Positions 33,710-46,086 of a stretch of DNA of 64,000 nucleotides are shown in pieces. The stretch comes from Hepsetus odoe (lineage: Eukaryota > Chordata > Actinopteri > Characiformes > Hepsetidae), in contig CM029366.1 of assembly GCA_017165825.1 (NCBI GenBank), positions 28,860,801 to 28,924,800 of the forward strand, read 5' to 3'. Every line of letters begins with the position of its first letter. Positions within the stretch are counted from its first letter, which is position 1. Below the pieces are notes generated by a model. That model was not told the DNA's origin. It saw only the letters and a program-made list of their open reading frames with translations, and did no database searches. The position numbers and the translations under genes were made by a program.

Positions 33710-35356
33710 TCAGACGACCACCTGCATGTCCTCTTTCACCATGTCCATAAACCTCCTCTTTCCTGGCATCTCCATCTTCAACATCCTCCTTCCAATATAA
33801 TCCTCATCTCTTCTCTGGACCAAACCAATGCAACCTACTCTAACCTTGTCTCCAAGACGTCTAACCTGAGCTGTCCATCTAATATTCTCATGTCTAATCC
33901 TGTCCATCCTCGTCACACCCAACAAAAATCTCAGCATCTTTAACTCTAACATCTCCAGCTCCGCCTCCTGTCTTTTCGTCAGTGCCACCATCTCCAACCC
34001 ATACAACATAGCTGGTCTCACTACTGTCCTGTAAACCTTCCCATTTACTCTAGCTGGTACGTGTCTGTCACAAATCACTCCAGCCACTCTTCTCCACATA
34101 TTCTAACCTGCCTGCACTCTCTTCTTCACCTCTCTTCCACACTCACCGTTACACTGATTTGTTCATCCTGAGTATTTGTCACCTCTACTCCCTGCATCCT
34201 AACCACTCCACTTTCCTCCCTTTCATTCATACTCATGTATTCTGTCTTTGCCCTAATCACTTTCTTTCCTCTCCTCTCTTGAGTAGATCTCCAACTCCAG
34301 GCCTCCTCCAGATCTCCAGGTTCTCCTCAAGCCGCTCCCTACTCTCACTACAGATCACAATATCATCAGCAAACATCATCATCCACGGAGACTCCTGTCT
34401 AACTTCATCTATCAACCTGTCCATTATTATTGCAAACATAAATGGGCTCAGTGCTGCTCCTTGATGTAATCCAACCCCTACCTTAAATGTATCCATCACT
34501 CCCACTGCAGATCTCACCACTGTTACACTGCCATCATACATATCCTGAACTACTCTCACATACTTCTCTGTAACACCAGACTTCCTCATACAAAACCACA
34601 ACTCCTCTCTAGGCACCCTGTCATGGTGCTCTTTCTCAGCATAAAACCATACTACTATTCACTGATCCTCACCTCTTTTCTTAACCTAGCTTCCACTACT
34701 CTTTCCCATAACTTCATGGTGTGGCTGATCAACTTTATCCCTCTATAGTTACCACAGCTCTGTGCATCACCCTTATTCTTGAAGATCGGTACCAGTACAC
34801 GTCGTCTCCACTCCTCAGGCATTTTCTCACTTTCCAAGATTGTGTCAAACAATCTGGTCAGAAACTCAACTGCCATCTCCCCTAAACATCTCCATGCTTC
34901 CACTGATATGTCATCCGGTCCAACAGCCTTTCAATTCTTCATTCTCTTCATCGCTGCCCTTACTCCCATCTTGTTTATTTACTGCACTTCCTGGTTCACT
35001 CTTCTCATATCATCCAGTCTTCTCTCTCTCTCATTTTCTTCATTCATCAGCTCCTCAAAGTATTCCTTCCATCTGCTCAACACGCTCTGTTCACCTGTGA
35101 GTACGTTTCCATTTCTATCTTTAATCGCCCTGACCTGCTGCACATTTTTCCCAGATCTGTCTCTCTGTCTAGCCAATTTGCAATTGCTAAAGGCAGGTTT
35201 TTTGCCTCCCTTTTCTTCTGTATACACTCCTGGACTTCTTGGTTCCTCCACCACGTTTCCTTATCCTCTTTCTTCCTTCCAGATGTCATACCAATTACAT
35301 TTCTAGCCGTCTGCCTTATCACTTCTGCAGTAGTTTCCCAGCAATCCGGTAACTCT
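33710..35356 (-). pseudogene. RTE linker and reverse transcriptase, multiple breaks
   Basis: Pieces in order: the SRIKWWKLKEED linker just upstream (with TGG where copy 2 has TGA), VNQEVQ followed by TAA at 34981-34979, ATG at 34969-34967, an extra TGA in the KNGKAVG segment, the EAWRCLGEMAVEF part, a deletion across motif A between short GAGAAAG direct repeats, then motif B LHQGAALSPF and motif C FADD at 34373-34362. A roughly 20-bp insertion and frameshift follow near 34290, then the C-terminal region. Without the motif A Asp no RT activity is possible. Confidence 0.9.
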
Positions 35357-36335
35357 TCAACACCTCCCAGTGCCTGTGTTAATTCCTGCCTGAATTCCAC
35401 CTTGCAGTCCTCCTCCTTCAGCTTCCACCACTTGATCCTCGACTCTGTCCTCACTTTTCCTCTTCTTGACCTCCAAGGTCATCCTACAGACCACCATCCT
35501 ATGCTTTTTAGTTGCACTCTCCCCTGTCACTACTTTGCAGTCTCCAATCTCTTTCAGACTGACCCTCCTGCAAAGGATATAATCCACCTGTGAGCATCTT
35601 CCTCCACTCTTATACATCACCCTGTGCTCCTCCCTCCTCTTAAAATAACTATTAACTACATCCATTTCCATCCTTTTTGCAAAATCTACAGCATTCCTCT
35701 CCTTGACACCATGCCTACCCATCACCTCCTCATCACCTCTGTTCCCTTCACCAACATGACCATTAAAATCTGCACCAATCACCACTCTCTCTCCCCTGGG
35801 TACACTCTCTATCACTTCATCTAACTCACTCCAGAATTTGTCTTTCTCTTCAATCTCACAACCAACTTGTGGGGCATAAGCACTAACAACATTCATTATC
35901 ACACCTTCAACTTCCAGCTTCAAACTCATCACCCTCCCTGACACCCTCTTCACCTCCAAAACACTCTTCACATTCTCTTTCTTCAGGATAACACCTCCCC
36001 CATTCCTCCTTCTATCCACGCCATGGTAGAACAGTTTAAACCCTCCTCCAATACACCTGGCCTTACTACCCTTCCATCTAGTCTCTCACACACAAAATGT
36101 CAACCTTCCTTCTCTCCATCATATCAGCTAATTCTCTACCTTTACCAGTCATGCTGCCAACATTCAAAGTCCCTACCCTCACTTCCACTCTCCTCTCCTT
36201 CTTTCTCTCCTCCTCCCTCTGGACATGCCTTCCTCCTCTTCTTCTTCTCCTCCTTTGGCCAACAGTAGTCCAATTTCCACCAGCACCCTGTAGGCTAACA
36301 GCACTGGTGGCGGTCGTTGTTTGTTGCTTGTGCAT
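35357..36335 (-). pseudogene. RTE ORF N-terminus and endonuclease, frameshifted
   Basis: Two minus-strand frames: one from the first ATG through VRVGTLNVGSM, RELADMMERRKVDIL and CVRD, the other from about 36019 through RRNGGGVILKKEN, VVSAYAPQVG, GADFNGHVGE, CSQVDYIL and TKKHRMVV. The first frame breaks right after CVRD, close to where the catalytic Glu motif should lie. Unlike copy 2, the CSQVDYIL tyrosine is kept. Confidence 0.9.
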
Positions 36336-36351
36336 CCCTTGTGGCTGGGTT

Positions 36352-36369
36352 AATCTTATTTGCAATCTC
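36352..36369. repeat. Target-site duplication, right copy, of LINE copy 3
   Basis: AATCTTATTTGCAATCTC, 17 of 18 bases identical to 33602-33619. Confidence 0.9.
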
Positions 36370-37229
36370 ACATTACTCTAATAGATAGACTGGAATCATG
36401 GGTACTGTAGTTAGTTACTGCCTTTCTAACACTTATATTACTACATCTTTGGATGACAACAATTTAAAAACTAACAGTGTTTCACTTATTAATTCAAGTT
36501 TATAGAAGATACGGTTAACTCAACCTGGACTTCACTACTTATTCTCCACTGCTGAAATCTTGCCATGGACCACAAATACTTCCTATACTCTATGTATACT
36601 CTGTAGTTTGCATTTATTTTATAACCTGTATTTCTCCATTGTTATTTATCATATTGTTGCACAATGTTAGTTTTTACAATGCTTCACAAGGTGTTTTGCA
36701 TGTATTTTGTATGTCTGTTAGAAGGCATTCAAGTAAGAGCATCACTTAACTTAACCTGTAAACTTGAAAATAAAACTAGCAACCACATCTACAGTTAACG
36801 GCTGTGACTGGAAAGTCTCAGAACAAACAGCTGCAACATCATCCACAGATGATGCTCCAGAACCAGTCTCTCTTTCTCATTAGATATTTTCTGTTGGCTT
36901 TCTTTTTTGGCCACCACTAGAAAATGAGCCCTCAAGATTGCCTTCAAAAGAGCTGATTAGACAGCAAAGATGTTACAGCATCTCTTCAGCACCCTTATAA
37001 TTTCCAGGGCTTTATACATTTGCATGACTAGCATTGTGGATAGATTGTTACTTCCTGACATGGCAGTTCACATTGCAATAAGTTACATAATGATGTGTTA
37101 GGTTTATGAACTACTGGAAAGATAATTGTAAGCAATGCAGACCTTGCAAAATAAAAGTGCAGCCAGGATTTTCCAAATGATATTAACATGAAGAAAAAAG
37201 AAAAAAAAAAAAAGTAAGAAGTGCCATTA
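36370..37229. other. Unique AT-rich sequence, no gene seen
   Basis: A-rich run near 37196-37213. No supported frame. Confidence 0.5.
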
Positions 37230-37281
37230 GAGGCAGTGGTGATCTAGTGTTTAGGCACTATGCCCCAAGGAACAAATTGTT
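37230..37281 (+). mobile_element. SINE-A head fragment
   Basis: GAGGCAGTGGTGATCTAGTG and CACTATGCCCCAAGGA match the start of the copies at 13649 and 24937. The rest is absent. Confidence 0.6.
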
Positions 37282-37859
37282 GTGGGGTTACCAAAGAACC
37301 ATTTTTTTTTTTTTTATAAATTTGATGTTAGTGTGAAGAACCCCATAAAACTATTAAGAATCCTTGCATAACATATATGTTCTTTATTAAGTTTAAACTA
37401 AAAAATGATCTTCACACTCAACTCATTTTCTGTAAAGACTTCTGTTTAAAGGCTCTTTAAGGCACAGGGGTAGTGAAACTGAGCAACAATGTTATACTGC
37501 GTACAGTAAAATTATTCAAATAATATTTTCTTCTAAATTACCCATAAAATAATTTATTTGTTGTGTACATGCTCTCAACAAAGCAGCATTAAAGAGCATA
37601 CCTTTTCTGGGAGAAATACACTGGTCATGTAGCTACAGTAAATAACAATTTTGAAATAATGTCCTTCAATATCTGGACTGACAGAAGCATACACATCTAA
37701 TTTGTAGTACAGCTATGAAATAGAGACACCTCATGTCACCTAGAATCTAGGATCAATGTGAAATATCGACTAAGTTAATAGAGATGTGTGGACAGAATGT
37801 CGCTTTTATTATGCTGTCCCATGTCTTTGGTAGATTTTATTCCCTAATACATAGCCTCT
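37282..37859. other. Unique AT-rich sequence
   Basis: GAAGAACCCCATAAAACTAT near 37338 resembles a teleost DNA-element motif, without ends. No gene seen. Confidence 0.4.
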
Positions 37860-38125
37860 AAACAAAGAAGAGTTGTGATTTTAGCTACAGACTCCAAAGG
37901 CTGTCAGGCTCTGTAATTGCAATTTTGAGAAATTAAAGATACGCCTGTTTTATGCGGTGTTGGTTGTATTTATTTGCGGTAATAAACAGCCTATTTGTAC
38001 TGATTTAACACTGCCGAGGTGAGCTCTCCACTGGAGGCTGTTTTCTGTGGCTTAATGGGTCAACAGAGTATATTTACTCTGTTTATTTGCAATAAAAGGC
38101 CATGAGTATAACTGCCCAGTGGAAT
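37860..38125. promoter_or_regulatory. Candidate non-coding element with inverted forkhead-like sites
   Basis: Non-repetitive. AATAAACAG at 37981-37989 and its exact reverse complement CTGTTTATT at 38079-38087 are forkhead-type (TRTTTRY) sites in opposite orientation, each beside a TTGC segment. CTGTAATTGCAATTTTG lies upstream. An enhancer role is inference. Confidence 0.27.
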
Positions 38126-38204
38126 AGCAAGAGAATGACTGTGGAAAACTGTATCATAAATGAATGAATATATTTATGTATGGCCAACAATTTGCTCTCT
38201 CCCT

Positions 38205-38510
38205 CATTTTCTTAGCAGCTTGTCCTAATTAGGGTCATGAAGGGTGCTGGAGCTTATTCCAGCTCTCACAGGGTGAAAGGTGGGAACATACACTGGACAG
38301 GTTGCCAGTCCATCGCAGGGTAAAACACACACACGGCAATTTAGCATCTCCAATCCTCCTGACGTGCATGTCTTTGGACGGTGGGAGGAAACTGAAGCTC
38401 CTGGAAGACACCCACACAGACATGGAGAGAATGTGCAAACTCCACACAGAAAGGATCTGGACCGTCCAGCCTGGGAACTGAACCCAGGACCTTCTCGGTT
38501 GTCGCATATG
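38205..38510 (-). mobile_element. SINE-B, minus strand
   Basis: The plus strand reads the tail reversed (CAGCTTGTCCTAATTAGGGT), TTGCCAGTCCATCGCAGGG, GTCTTTGGACGGTGGGAGG, then the B-box reverse GGGAACTGAACCC and a worn head. It is the longest SINE-B in the window. Confidence 0.82.
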
Positions 38511-38525
38511 GCAATTCAGCTCTAC

Positions 38526-40440
38526 TATTCATTTTGAACAGATTGTGTCTGTACAGTCCATTATTGGGAAACTAAGCTACAAAATAATTAATACTAATTA
38601 AAATAAAAAATAATAAAATCAACACCTAGATCTTTCCAATTATTCAGCATACAACCCTACCATTCACTTTAAAGGTAGGAATGTTTTTGCCTTGAGTCAG
38701 TCAGAACAAAGAACAGTTATAAAGGCAAAATCAGTCTTGAGTTTAATTCAGAAAAATATAGGAGTCTGCAACATGACTGTAGAATTTGAGACTGTCTCTG
38801 GTATATGAAATTGGCATTGAGTTGGCTTAAACAAAGACAAATCCAGAACGTGGGCAGTTAAGTATTAGCTAGACTTGTGCTTTCAAGTAGAGCTGGCATT
38901 ATGATGACATTTATCCCTTTTGAGACTAAATTACATCATGTTTTAATGTTTTTCCGTGCGTATCTCTTCCACAGCACTGACTATTTCACTCCAAAGTACA
39001 TACTTTGTTTCATTTAGTGCAGCACATTGAGAGACATATTGAATAAAACTCATACTCAGTTTCGGGTAAGAGTTTGTCCTAAGTATTGTTACAAATCATG
39101 CAACGTGATAATATTTCTGCCGTATTTCCCACCCTTACTAAGAAGTCACTGAGCTAGAATTTTTAGTGTTCATTTGGCTGAATGTTTTACAGGTAGCCTT
39201 GCATATTCATATGTACAAAAACCACGTCTTAATTTCAGCAGAATCACCACCTATAACTCTTTTCAAATTATTTTTATTATTTACTTTAAATCAATGTAAT
39301 TACTGTTTCATAGTTCATTTTACAATATTTATTAAATAATGAAATTTATTGCTTTCCAGCAACACGTCTCATTTGTCACTTATGCATGCATATGGCACTC
39401 TCCCTTCTTCCAAAACCTCCCCGTCGCTCAGACATGCATGAATGTACTGATGATAGCTCTTCATTCAAATCATTTATTGACCTGCTACAGATGGTAGCTC
39501 CTTATGGACATTGGATGCAAGTTACGGTAGATTGATTTCAATTTCACTCACAGTGGGATGTCCTCGTATCCTCTGTGAGTCAATCTATGACTTGATCTGT
39601 GTATGATTGGGCTCTTTTTCGAAGTCATTTGGAAGCTGGCAGTAAGTTGACATGAGAAGCTTTGATAAAGTCATTAATGAGAATTGGATTTTCCATCTTT
39701 TCTATCATCATGAGTCAGCAGAACATAAAGAATTTATTTTCAGTTTCTTTTTTTCCCCCCTCATCTTGAAATATAGCCATGTCACCTGGACTGCTACTTT
39801 CCAGGACATCATTATCAGATTGTTATGTGAGAACATCATTATCTGTCTGTTGCAGCACATTGTTCAGATTGGGTGATCACAGAATGTTCTGAGAAGTAAG
39901 AGTGACAGTCTGCTTCTCCAGGCTGAAATAGCACTAATGCTTCATTGGGTAAGACAGACATGAGGGAATAAGGGGGGAGAGATTGCGTTATAAAAGAGAC
40001 TAGAATAATGGTGCTGTAAGATGCCAACACTGTTACAATTAAATCTGCACTGAGTACTTTGTCGTACCACACAGTAAGTTCAGTGTCTATGTTTTAGGCA
40101 TGCCTTGTCATGAGTCCTTAAGGATGTGGTCTTTCAAATCCAGTCACCACATCAGGAGCTTCCAGTGGATTCCTGAACAAGATAGCAGCTGCTCCAAAGC
40201 CTGAGGCTTAGGTCTTATGAAAGCAAGGGAAAAAATTATAAGCTAGATATTACAGCAATTAATTAATCCCAGATCACTTGATAAATCTACAAAAAATAAA
40301 TAAATAAATAAAAAATGCTGATACACCACCTACAGCAAAATAGCAAATTCTGATACTGGATATTTCGGCTACTTTGTCCTTAATTAAAAGCTGATGAAGC
40401 AAAATACACCCACCAGTAGTTCACACACAAATTCCCAGCT
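38526..40440. other. Unique AT-rich sequence, no gene seen
   Basis: The block at 39415-39640 is non-repetitive and could be conserved. The AAAT tract near 40290-40316 is simple repeat. Frames have no motifs. Confidence 0.4.
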
Positions 40441-40445
40441 GTGTT

Positions 40446-40505
40446 GTTTCCATCTAGCCATTTTCTTTACCGCTTGTTCTAACCAGGAACCCAGCCCTGC
40501 AGTAA
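40446..40505 (-). mobile_element. SINE tail fragment
   Basis: CCATTTTCTTTACCGCTTGT followed by TCTAACCAGG and CCCTGCAG is the reversed SINE-B-type tail (GACAAGCGG-like end). Only the tail is recognisable. Confidence 0.5.
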
Positions 40506-41529
40506 GGGCAGATGGTTGGATTTATAGCTTAAAAGGCTTGGCTAAGTCTAAGTGAAGAAACAGCAGAAATAAAGATAGTAAGCTACTACATAATCAACGC
40601 ACTATGGCTACACACCAGAGACAATTACAGCTCTATTTATATCAACAGAAATATGCAAAGCATGGTCATGATTATGAAACAGATACTGCATGGCATCAGG
40701 GTAACAACAAAGTAGCTAGACTTTATAAAACAGCTGAAGCTGAAGGAATAATACACCCACTAGTTGTTATAAACAGCCTTATAATGAGCTCCCACCTCAT
40801 CCTCTCATAGGTCTAGGGGGAAAGTGAGGATACATCCACATTCTTCTTAACACCTTCAATGAATGCAGAGCAGTTTTCAGAGGCCATGATTCATTTGATG
40901 GATTTTTCAATTTTTCAGGTGAGAAAATATCAAACGTTCTGTTCCGCCGTTGTGTTGCTTAGTGACATTAATGATGCTTAAAGTTCCTACCATAATTTGG
41001 TTGATGAATCATCCTCAACACCAGTGACATGGCATTGGTGTATTACAGGGCCCGCTGATGGTATGAGTTTATAAGTGACATCGCTGTATTTTTCAAACAC
41101 TTTATTGTGCCACTGTTTAAGAGAATCAGCATCAAACATATGTAGATGCAGTCAAGGAAAACTATCTGTAGACTGAGCTAATCTTCCAGGCTTCCTTGAC
41201 TTGAAACATTAATGAAACAGTTATTGTACGGAAACATGCTTAAAGTTCTTCAAATAATCATATAAAGCGGATTATCTCTTTCATAAAGGAGAACTCTTTA
41301 TTTAGGAAATAAACCATTAATGCATTACATTGCTATTTTTAAATTCTTTTCTTAATAACCCTATAAAAACCATTTTACAGGCTGTATGATTTACTGGAGA
41401 TCCAAAGAGTGTAGCAGTGGATGGAACACCACCTACAGTGAACGGGCAGTTCTGATACTGGATATTTTATAATTAATTTAAAACCCACAAAGCAGGTAAC
41501 ACCTACCAGCAGTACTGCAGCAGGTCACT
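40506..41529. other. Unique sequence, no gene seen
   Basis: The stretch 40910-41130 is non-repetitive with TTAATGATGC and TGACAT motifs. No coding support. Confidence 0.4.
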
Positions 41530-41640
41530 GGAAAGTGAAAGTGACTATTTTATCATGGTTAACACCATAGTGCACCATAACATGCTTCCTTTCCATTTAA
41601 CAAGCACCCTCGTACAGTGTAGAGGTAGGCAGCCATCTGG
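41530..41640 (-). mobile_element. SINE-A 3' fragment, minus strand
   Basis: GGAAAGTGAAAGTGACTATT and CCATTTAACAAGCACC are the reversed SINE-A end. The head half is missing. Confidence 0.65.
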
Positions 41641-43821
41641 AGCATAACTTCATGAATCAGATTTTAAGGTTCTTTAAACGTATAGATGTTTCTAATGAAA
41701 CTAATTTAGTGTATGCGGTCCAAACTGTTTTTTTTAATTTTTTTTTTTATATTAACACAGAACCTATGCTAAATGCACTGAACAATATTTTCTGATGCAC
41801 TTGTTAGTTTAAGATGTATTATCTTCTATAACTGAAGCACGGACATGGGTTTAAGCTTATGCATGCCAAACGTACAATTATCCAAGCACTTAGTGACAAG
41901 AGATCAGATCAACATGTCAGCTTAATGCTAGCAATTAGGGAGGGATTGGGGTATCGCTTGCCTCTTGGGATCTGTAAGGGGAAAAAAGGGATTGATCAGT
42001 CAAGAATAAGTTAATTGGATCATTTAGATAGGGTTGATATCAATGTGCGAGCAGAAGTCTGAGGAAGCTCATTTTATGCATGGATAGGATTATTTTTCCT
42101 CCTCACTAAGCAGTACCAACCAAAGCTTCTTCAGCTTGTGACCTACTTCACGGAACTTGGGCCGCTACATTTCAAACAGTACACATGCAATAGCTTAAAG
42201 CTGATAAATTAGGTGATGCATTATATATGTGAGCATGGGAAAGCATATTCAAATCAAATCAGCACATATAAATAGGCAAAAAAAAAAAAAAAAACTCCTG
42301 CGATGGAAAGGAAAACACTTTCCTCCCAAAAAGTTTGCACTCTTTAAAGGATAAATCAATAAGTGCAGCCGTCTGTGCAGGGTGAACCATATTCCGGCAC
42401 TGAGGCACGTTGCCTTGAGGATCGATCCACACCGGAGCAAAATTGCATCAGCCTGAGAAAATAAATAAAAGGATTAAAGCGTGTATAATCTGATTAAGGA
42501 AAAGTAACAGTTTGCCTCAACAGTGGCTTAAAAGACTTCAACACACTGAAAAGCTACATAGAGGGCTAAAGGAGACAGTGCTGAAGACTGTACTGACACT
42601 TCAGGCAAAAGCATTAAAGCCTTTTACCAACACACAAAAAGCAGGCGACGGACACCTTGGGCCTTCTGAGGTGAGCTACTAAGGTCTCAACTGCTTTGCT
42701 GTTTCTATAGTGATTCAAATATTATACATATATTCTTTAAACAGGTTCCATATAATCTCAAGAATTCAGGAACAGAGTATTTTTAGAACAAATGCATGTT
42801 TCATTAAAAAAGCCATTTGTTGTTCTTTTATACTCCCTTAAGCTTTTGACTGCAAGCATCAATATTATTTTTGGTCATTTAGGTCACACATTTAATTAAA
42901 TTACAATAAAAGTTCTAACCTTAAATTGATAAAGCACATGAGAACATACTTCATACATGGCGATAATCTCACACTAAATGACTCCTTAATGTCTCGTGTT
43001 TAAGGTGGATCGGAAAGTGGCAGCACGCGGGGTAGAGGGCAGTGTATGAAATGTACCTGGGCATGTCCTTGGGTTGTAAAAGATGATTCTTAATACCTCT
43101 TTACTAGGTCTTTATTATTTACCTTTATGCTATAACGTGTGACAGACTGAGTTTATGTTTCTACTGACAACCTTTTCATTTTTTAAAATAATTTTTAATC
43201 TCTCTTTATAATTATCCACTTGAGTTACATTCTATTTCTGCCCAATCTCATTTGCCTACATATGTGTGTGTGTATATGTGTGTGCATTCTGTCAATAACA
43301 GGATTTATGGGTCAGCTGTTGTAATCTCTGGTTTTGAAGTGCTTCCTGTAGTCTATATTAGCTGTTCCATCAAAGGTAAAGAGAATTACTAATTAAAAAT
43401 CATACCCTGAAGTGTTCAATGTGCATTTGTCTGCGCATTCCAATTACTGGACTTGACCTTGTCATGCAAGAGGCGAGAGACTGATCAATTTGCTCTATGG
43501 CAACTACTTACAGTCGGGTAGATGGTGTAATGGCTCTGCCACACTTCTGCTCTGCCAGTCACCACAGTGAAAAGCTGACTGAACATCAGGCAATCTGTTG
43601 CCATCATCTGTCAAAAGCTACTTCAGCCATGCACTCAAAATGCTGGAGTATCAATCTGCTAAGACTCCTCCAAAAATGAGAGACAGCCTGCACAGGCAGC
43701 ATCTTATTGGAGGCGCTGGTGCTTTAAAACCATAAACACAGATATTTCTGTTGAGCGACGGCCATTTCATGAACTTTTCTATGAAAGAATGGTAGTTTAG
43801 AAACAATTTCTAGAATGTAAT
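41641..43821. other. Unique sequence, two candidate non-coding blocks, no gene
   Basis: Non-repetitive blocks at 41880-42110 and 42300-42460 have mixed composition and no long frame. T-rich tract near 41727-41750, poly-A near 42280-42294, short GT tract near 43263-43284. Confidence 0.35.

Positions 43822-43823
<2 letters not shown>

Positions 43824-43865
<42 letters not shown>
43824..43865. repeat. (GT)21 microsatellite
   Basis: An uninterrupted 42-bp GT run. It creates the Cys-Val start of a plus-strand frame that is not a gene. Confidence 0.97.
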
Positions 43866-43866
<1 letters not shown>

Positions 43867-45300
43867 ATTTCATGCAAAATTGGCTTCTCATTGGCTATGC
43901 TGGTTGTCTATGGCCCTTAGTACAATGTAGGCCTGCTTCTTTTCTGCCATTAAGTTTTGGTTACGTGGAAGATAAATGCCTCTTCATCAGCCCCCATGCT
44001 GTTGTATCCTTAAACGTCAAGGCTAACTTTACATTTCCATATTGTTTGACATGCCTTCAAGATCTGCACAGCACTGACCGCTCTGGACAAAGGGAGATGC
44101 CCTTGGCTAGAGTAGCTTCTGTAACTTCATGAATTAGTAATGCAAACTAATTTTTCATAAGCTTCACTACGGCATGTTCATTTTAGGAACATTAGCTTGG
44201 AGAAATCTAAAACGTAGCTGTTAAACAGGCTGGAAACGGGTTTAGAAATAGAGCTGTGCTACAAAAATCTTCAGTTTTTTCCATTGCTAGTAAAGTTAAA
44301 GTCTAATATTTGTTTCACATAATTGTATAACAGGTGGAGTTGTTTGCTCAAGAATCTAGTTTGAATATCTGGAATATCAAAGCATTTCATTGGTGTGTTA
44401 AAAAATAAATAAATAAATAAACCTCAAAACACACATTGCAATTTCAAGATGAGTCTGATCCTTCACTTCTTTTGAGGAATCATCTACGAAACTTGGGGCC
44501 ATTTTGTGAGCTGTTCACGTAATGCATAAGATCTCAAGGAAGAGTCAACACTTGTTGCTAAAAACAGTATTTTAATAAAAAGAAAATGGAAACTGTATCT
44601 GGTAGAGTCAAGGGTAAACAAAAGCTATAAAGCTGTTGGAAAAGGGGGACTGGTTTACAGTGTCAGGTAAGCTACACCTTTCTGCAATTCCAGATTAGAA
44701 AGAAAGAGAACTTCTGCTGTATGCAAGGTCCTGCACTGCCAGGGCTCTCACATGTATGAACATACAGGCTACAAGTGTGAAAGGATAACTCATCGATATT
44801 ACTCAAGAAGTTCATTCGGGTACCTGAACAGGGCTATAAAGACGCCCACTCTTCAGCAGCAGGCACTCAGTGAGAGGGTGGACAATGGCAGCATCTGATT
44901 GGACTGGGCACAGGGTATTAAATGTTACAGAAACAATATGCCATCAGGTTGAGAGGGTTATGATCAAAGTGTCCATGCAGCAGAGAGAGATTGGAGCGTG
45001 GGCTGGTTCAATTTGCTCCGGCCAGGTCATAAGACACTGAATCATGGCTGAGAACAAGAGGCCTATCTGAGTTCTGATAGACCTCCATCACTGGTGGATT
45101 CAGGCAAAAGATGGACAAAAGGAAATATAAGAGCTTCTAAAACGCACACTTATATTCACCCTCAGAGGATTATTATGCACATATGACATTGTTCAATGGA
45201 TGGGACTGCAGTTAAAGTGATGAATTTGACATTAACATATCTATGGACAAATTATACTTACTGCAATCACTGACCAAGAAAAGAATAACGTGAGGTGTAG
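43866..45300. other. Unique sequence, no gene seen
   Basis: (AAAT)n near 44401-44421. No repeats or frames of note. Confidence 0.45.
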
Positions 45301-45302
45301 TT

Positions 45303-45361
45303 GGTGGTGGTGGTCTAGTAGACGAAGCGGTCACAGGTTCGAATCCCACCTCTGGCACTGT
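45303..45361 (+). mobile_element. SINE-C head fragment
   Basis: TGGTGGTGGTGGTCTAGTAG (A-box-like) and an intact B box GGTTCGAATCCCACC at 45336-45350, like the copy at 54188. It is broken at TCTGGCACTG by the reversed SINE-A that follows. Confidence 0.7.
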
Positions 45362-45580
45362 GAAACACATCAGCACACAGCGAACAACAATAAATAATAT
45401 TTTTATAAATAAATGTACCCTCTGCATTTAACCCAAACACATGCAGCAGGGGGCAGCTAGTGATGGTACCTTGCTCAAGGGTATCGCAGGGCAACCTATT
45501 GGTCTGGGACCTGAACCCACGACCTTCAGATCCTGAAGTGTACTCCCTATATAACAGGCCCCTGCTACACCCCCCCCCCC
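45361..45580 (-). mobile_element. SINE-A, minus strand, fused to the SINE-C head
   Basis: CTCTGCATTTAACCC, GCAGCAGGGGGCAGCTAGTG, ACCTTGCTCAAGGGTATC and B-box reverse GACCTGAACCC. It ends in a C run at about 45571-45582, followed by poly-A (about 45593-45612). Confidence 0.78.
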
Positions 45581-45828
45581 CCTTTTAACTTTAAAAAAAA
45601 AAAAAAAAAAAAGCATAAGCAATGGTTTTCCAGGTTGTCTGCTATTGTTTTTCATTTTTTTTCCCCCCCAATCATTACATCCATTTCTACATCTAGATAG
45701 AAAGGCAATGGCAACCTAAATTAAGGGTTATTGATTTAACGAATACTGGTGAAGGCTGATGAATCCATGAGTTAGTTTTGCTCCTTTCTCATGTTTAATT
45801 TTGTTTAGTCTCCATATATTTCCCCATT

Positions 45829-46084
45829 AAAGTGAAAGTGAAAGTGACTATCGTCATAGCTAGGTCACAGCATAGCACACAATGAACCACAATGAAATCG
45901 GACCTCTGGATATAACCCATGCAAACACCATGCAGCAGTGGGCAACTGTGAAAGCCCCCGGGGAGCAGTGATGGGGATGGTACCTTGCTCAAGGGTACCT
46001 CAGGGCAACCTACTGGGAAGTGAATCAAACCCACAATCTTCCGATCCAGGGTCCACGCCCTAACCACTAGGCCACCACTGCCCC
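45829..46084 (-). mobile_element. SINE-A, minus strand, near-complete
   Basis: Starts in the reversed end (GTGAAAGTGAAAGTGACTAT), continues through CATGCAGCAGTGGGCAACTG, GGGGAGCAGTGATGGGGATG and TACCTTGCTCAAGGGTACC, and ends with the reversed A box CCACTAGGCCACCACTGCC. Confidence 0.88.
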
Positions 46085-46086
46085 TT

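Larger units (their letters stand above)
33620..36351 (-). mobile_element. RTE-clade LINE, likely full length but inactivated (copy 3)
   Basis: A 2.73-kb non-LTR retrotransposon with an 18-bp target duplication on both sides. Its minus-strand 5' edge carries an ATG (36335-36333), a basic N-terminal segment (RRRRRRGGRH) and the endonuclease start RVGTLNVGSM. The 3' edge has the CGACTCCTAAATGGGAGCAG-type end and a short A/GAA-rich tail. Compared with copy 2 it has two large deletions. One is about 150 bp in the linker near 35190. The other is about 98 bp near 34635 and removes RT motif A. There are further small indels near 34290, 34100 and 36080. Confidence 0.94.

Noticed and set aside
34779..35306. 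175-codon plus-strand frame
   Set aside because: Antisense shadow of RTE copy 3, with the same Ser/Pro-rich artefact.
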